Shown one piece after another: positions 63,563 to 64,000 of a stretch of 64,000 nucleotides of DNA. The stretch is from contig NZ_KQ947475.1 of NCBI RefSeq assembly GCF_001506075.1, positions 3,958,075-4,022,074 of the forward strand, given 5' to 3'. The stretch is from Vibrio sp. MEBiC08052. GTDB lineage: Bacteria > Pseudomonadota > Gammaproteobacteria > Enterobacterales > Vibrionaceae. Position 1 is the first letter of the stretch; each line of letters opens with the position of its first letter. Under the pieces are notes generated by a model, which saw only the letters and a list, made by a program, of their open reading frames with translations, was not told the origin of the DNA and did not search any database. The position numbers were made by a program, and so were the translations under genes.

Positions 63563-63564
63563 TT

Positions 63565-63617
63565 CTTGTTTAACAAGTTGTTTTTGTTTAACCAAGTAGT
63601 CCGTGTTTAACCAACAA
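63565..63617 (+). repeat. Short repeats between rbsC and rbsB
   Basis: Three versions of TTGTTTAAC follow the rbsC stop (at about 63566, 63585 and 63603). The first forms the 13-bp palindrome CTTGTTTAACAAG (63565-63577). Such hairpins can protect the upstream transcript or adjust subunit ratios; the function here is unknown. Confidence 0.5.
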
Positions 63618-63708
63618 GTAATTAGCAACACCCGTATGTAGTCATACAATAATGGAATCTTGAATCGGGTTAAATGTCGATTCAGAACCTGAAAATAAGG
63701 AAAACAAG

Positions 63709-64000
63709 ATGAAAAAACTAGTTACGCTAATCTCTACAGCTTTACTTTCGTCTACGATGTCTATTGCAGCGCAGGCGCAGGACTCCATCGCGATTGTACT
63801 GTCAACGTTGAACAACCCATTTTTTGTCAGCATGAAAGATGGTGCAGAAGCTAAAGCCAAAGATTTGGGCTATAACCTCATCGTTCTGGATTCGCAAAAC
63901 GATCCAAGTAAAGAGCTTTCCAACGTGGAAGACTTAACGGTTCGCGGTGTGAAAGCCATTCTGATCAACCCAACAGATTCCGATGCCGTTTCCAATGCAA
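63709..64000 (+). CDS. rbsB: Ribose-binding protein (partial, cut by window end)
   Basis: The first 97 codons of a periplasmic sugar-binding protein. A signal peptide (about 1-24, ending A-A-Q-A) is followed by Q-D-S-I-A-I-V-L-S-T-L-N-N-P-F-F-V, typical of RbsB. It is the fourth gene of the ribose operon, with AATAAGGAAAACAAG before the ATG. The rest, and probably rbsK and rbsR, lie outside. Confidence 0.92.
   Translation, partial: MKKLVTLISTALLSSTMSIAAQAQDSIAIVLSTLNNPFFVSMKDGAEAKAKDLGYNLIVLDSQNDPSKELSNVEDLTVRGVKAILINPTDSDAVSNA

Noticed and set aside
1..64000. tRNA, rRNA, prophage or complete insertion sequence
   Set aside because: No cloverleaf, ribosomal RNA, integrase, capsid or intact transposase was recognised on either strand.

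Overview
The window looks like chromosomal DNA of a marine gammaproteobacterium, most likely a Vibrio of a plant-polysaccharide-degrading lineage. The evidence is the set of protein families: Cra/FruBKA, XylR, RbsDACB, FadH, ZntB, a POT peptide transporter, and GH5/GH10 enzymes with Gram-negative signal peptides. This is a judgement from protein style, not a database match. No tRNA or rRNA gene was recognised.

Layout. (1) 1-3950: a CRISPR array with 35-nt repeats ending in GTTGAAAC and 33-35-nt spacers. It runs left to right, and its cas genes, if any, lie left of the window. An 815-residue CorA-like membrane protein is convergent with it. (2) 4040-14532: a ZntB-type transporter, then xylose use (xylA, a xylose symporter, xylR, xylB), a peptide transporter and a GH5 endoglucanase. 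(3) 14975-28731: housekeeping and accessory genes, including a CHASE histidine kinase with a REC-GGDEF-EAL partner, fadH with a divergent TetR regulator and twin palindromic operators, a glycerate kinase, a lipoprotein and a secreted GH10 xylanase. (4) 28996-34208: the fructose PTS operon fruBKA and divergent cra, with three Cra boxes between them. (5) 34411-41789: a PduX-like kinase, a DUF2000 protein and then an AT-rich five-gene operon. The operon encodes a free-amino-acid 2OG-Fe dioxygenase, a CGS-like PLP enzyme, a homoserine-kinase-like kinase, an ATP-grasp ligase and an EamA exporter. This is the best candidate for an undescribed system: a small pathway making and exporting a modified amino acid or dipeptide. 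(6) 41935-57110: three direct copies of a roughly 250-300-bp repeat with three hairpins, each at the right-hand end of a gene block (the biosynthetic operon, a tripartite tricarboxylate transport operon, and a pyocin-like nuclease/ankyrin pair with other accessory genes). A two-repeat type I-E CRISPR remnant lies beside the first copy. (7) 57142-60255: membrane-anchored proteins, including one with a GH25 lysozyme domain. (8) 60485-64000: the ribose operon rbsDACB behind a perfect RbsR-type operator, with rbsB running off the end.

Functional picture. The core theme is uptake and use of plant-type sugars (xylan to xylose, beta-glucan, fructose, ribose), each with local control. The accessory half (about 35-60 kb) carries cargo that looks acquired: the biosynthetic operon, tricarboxylate uptake, an antibacterial toxin and its likely immunity protein. 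Shared repeats punctuate these blocks and could support recombination.
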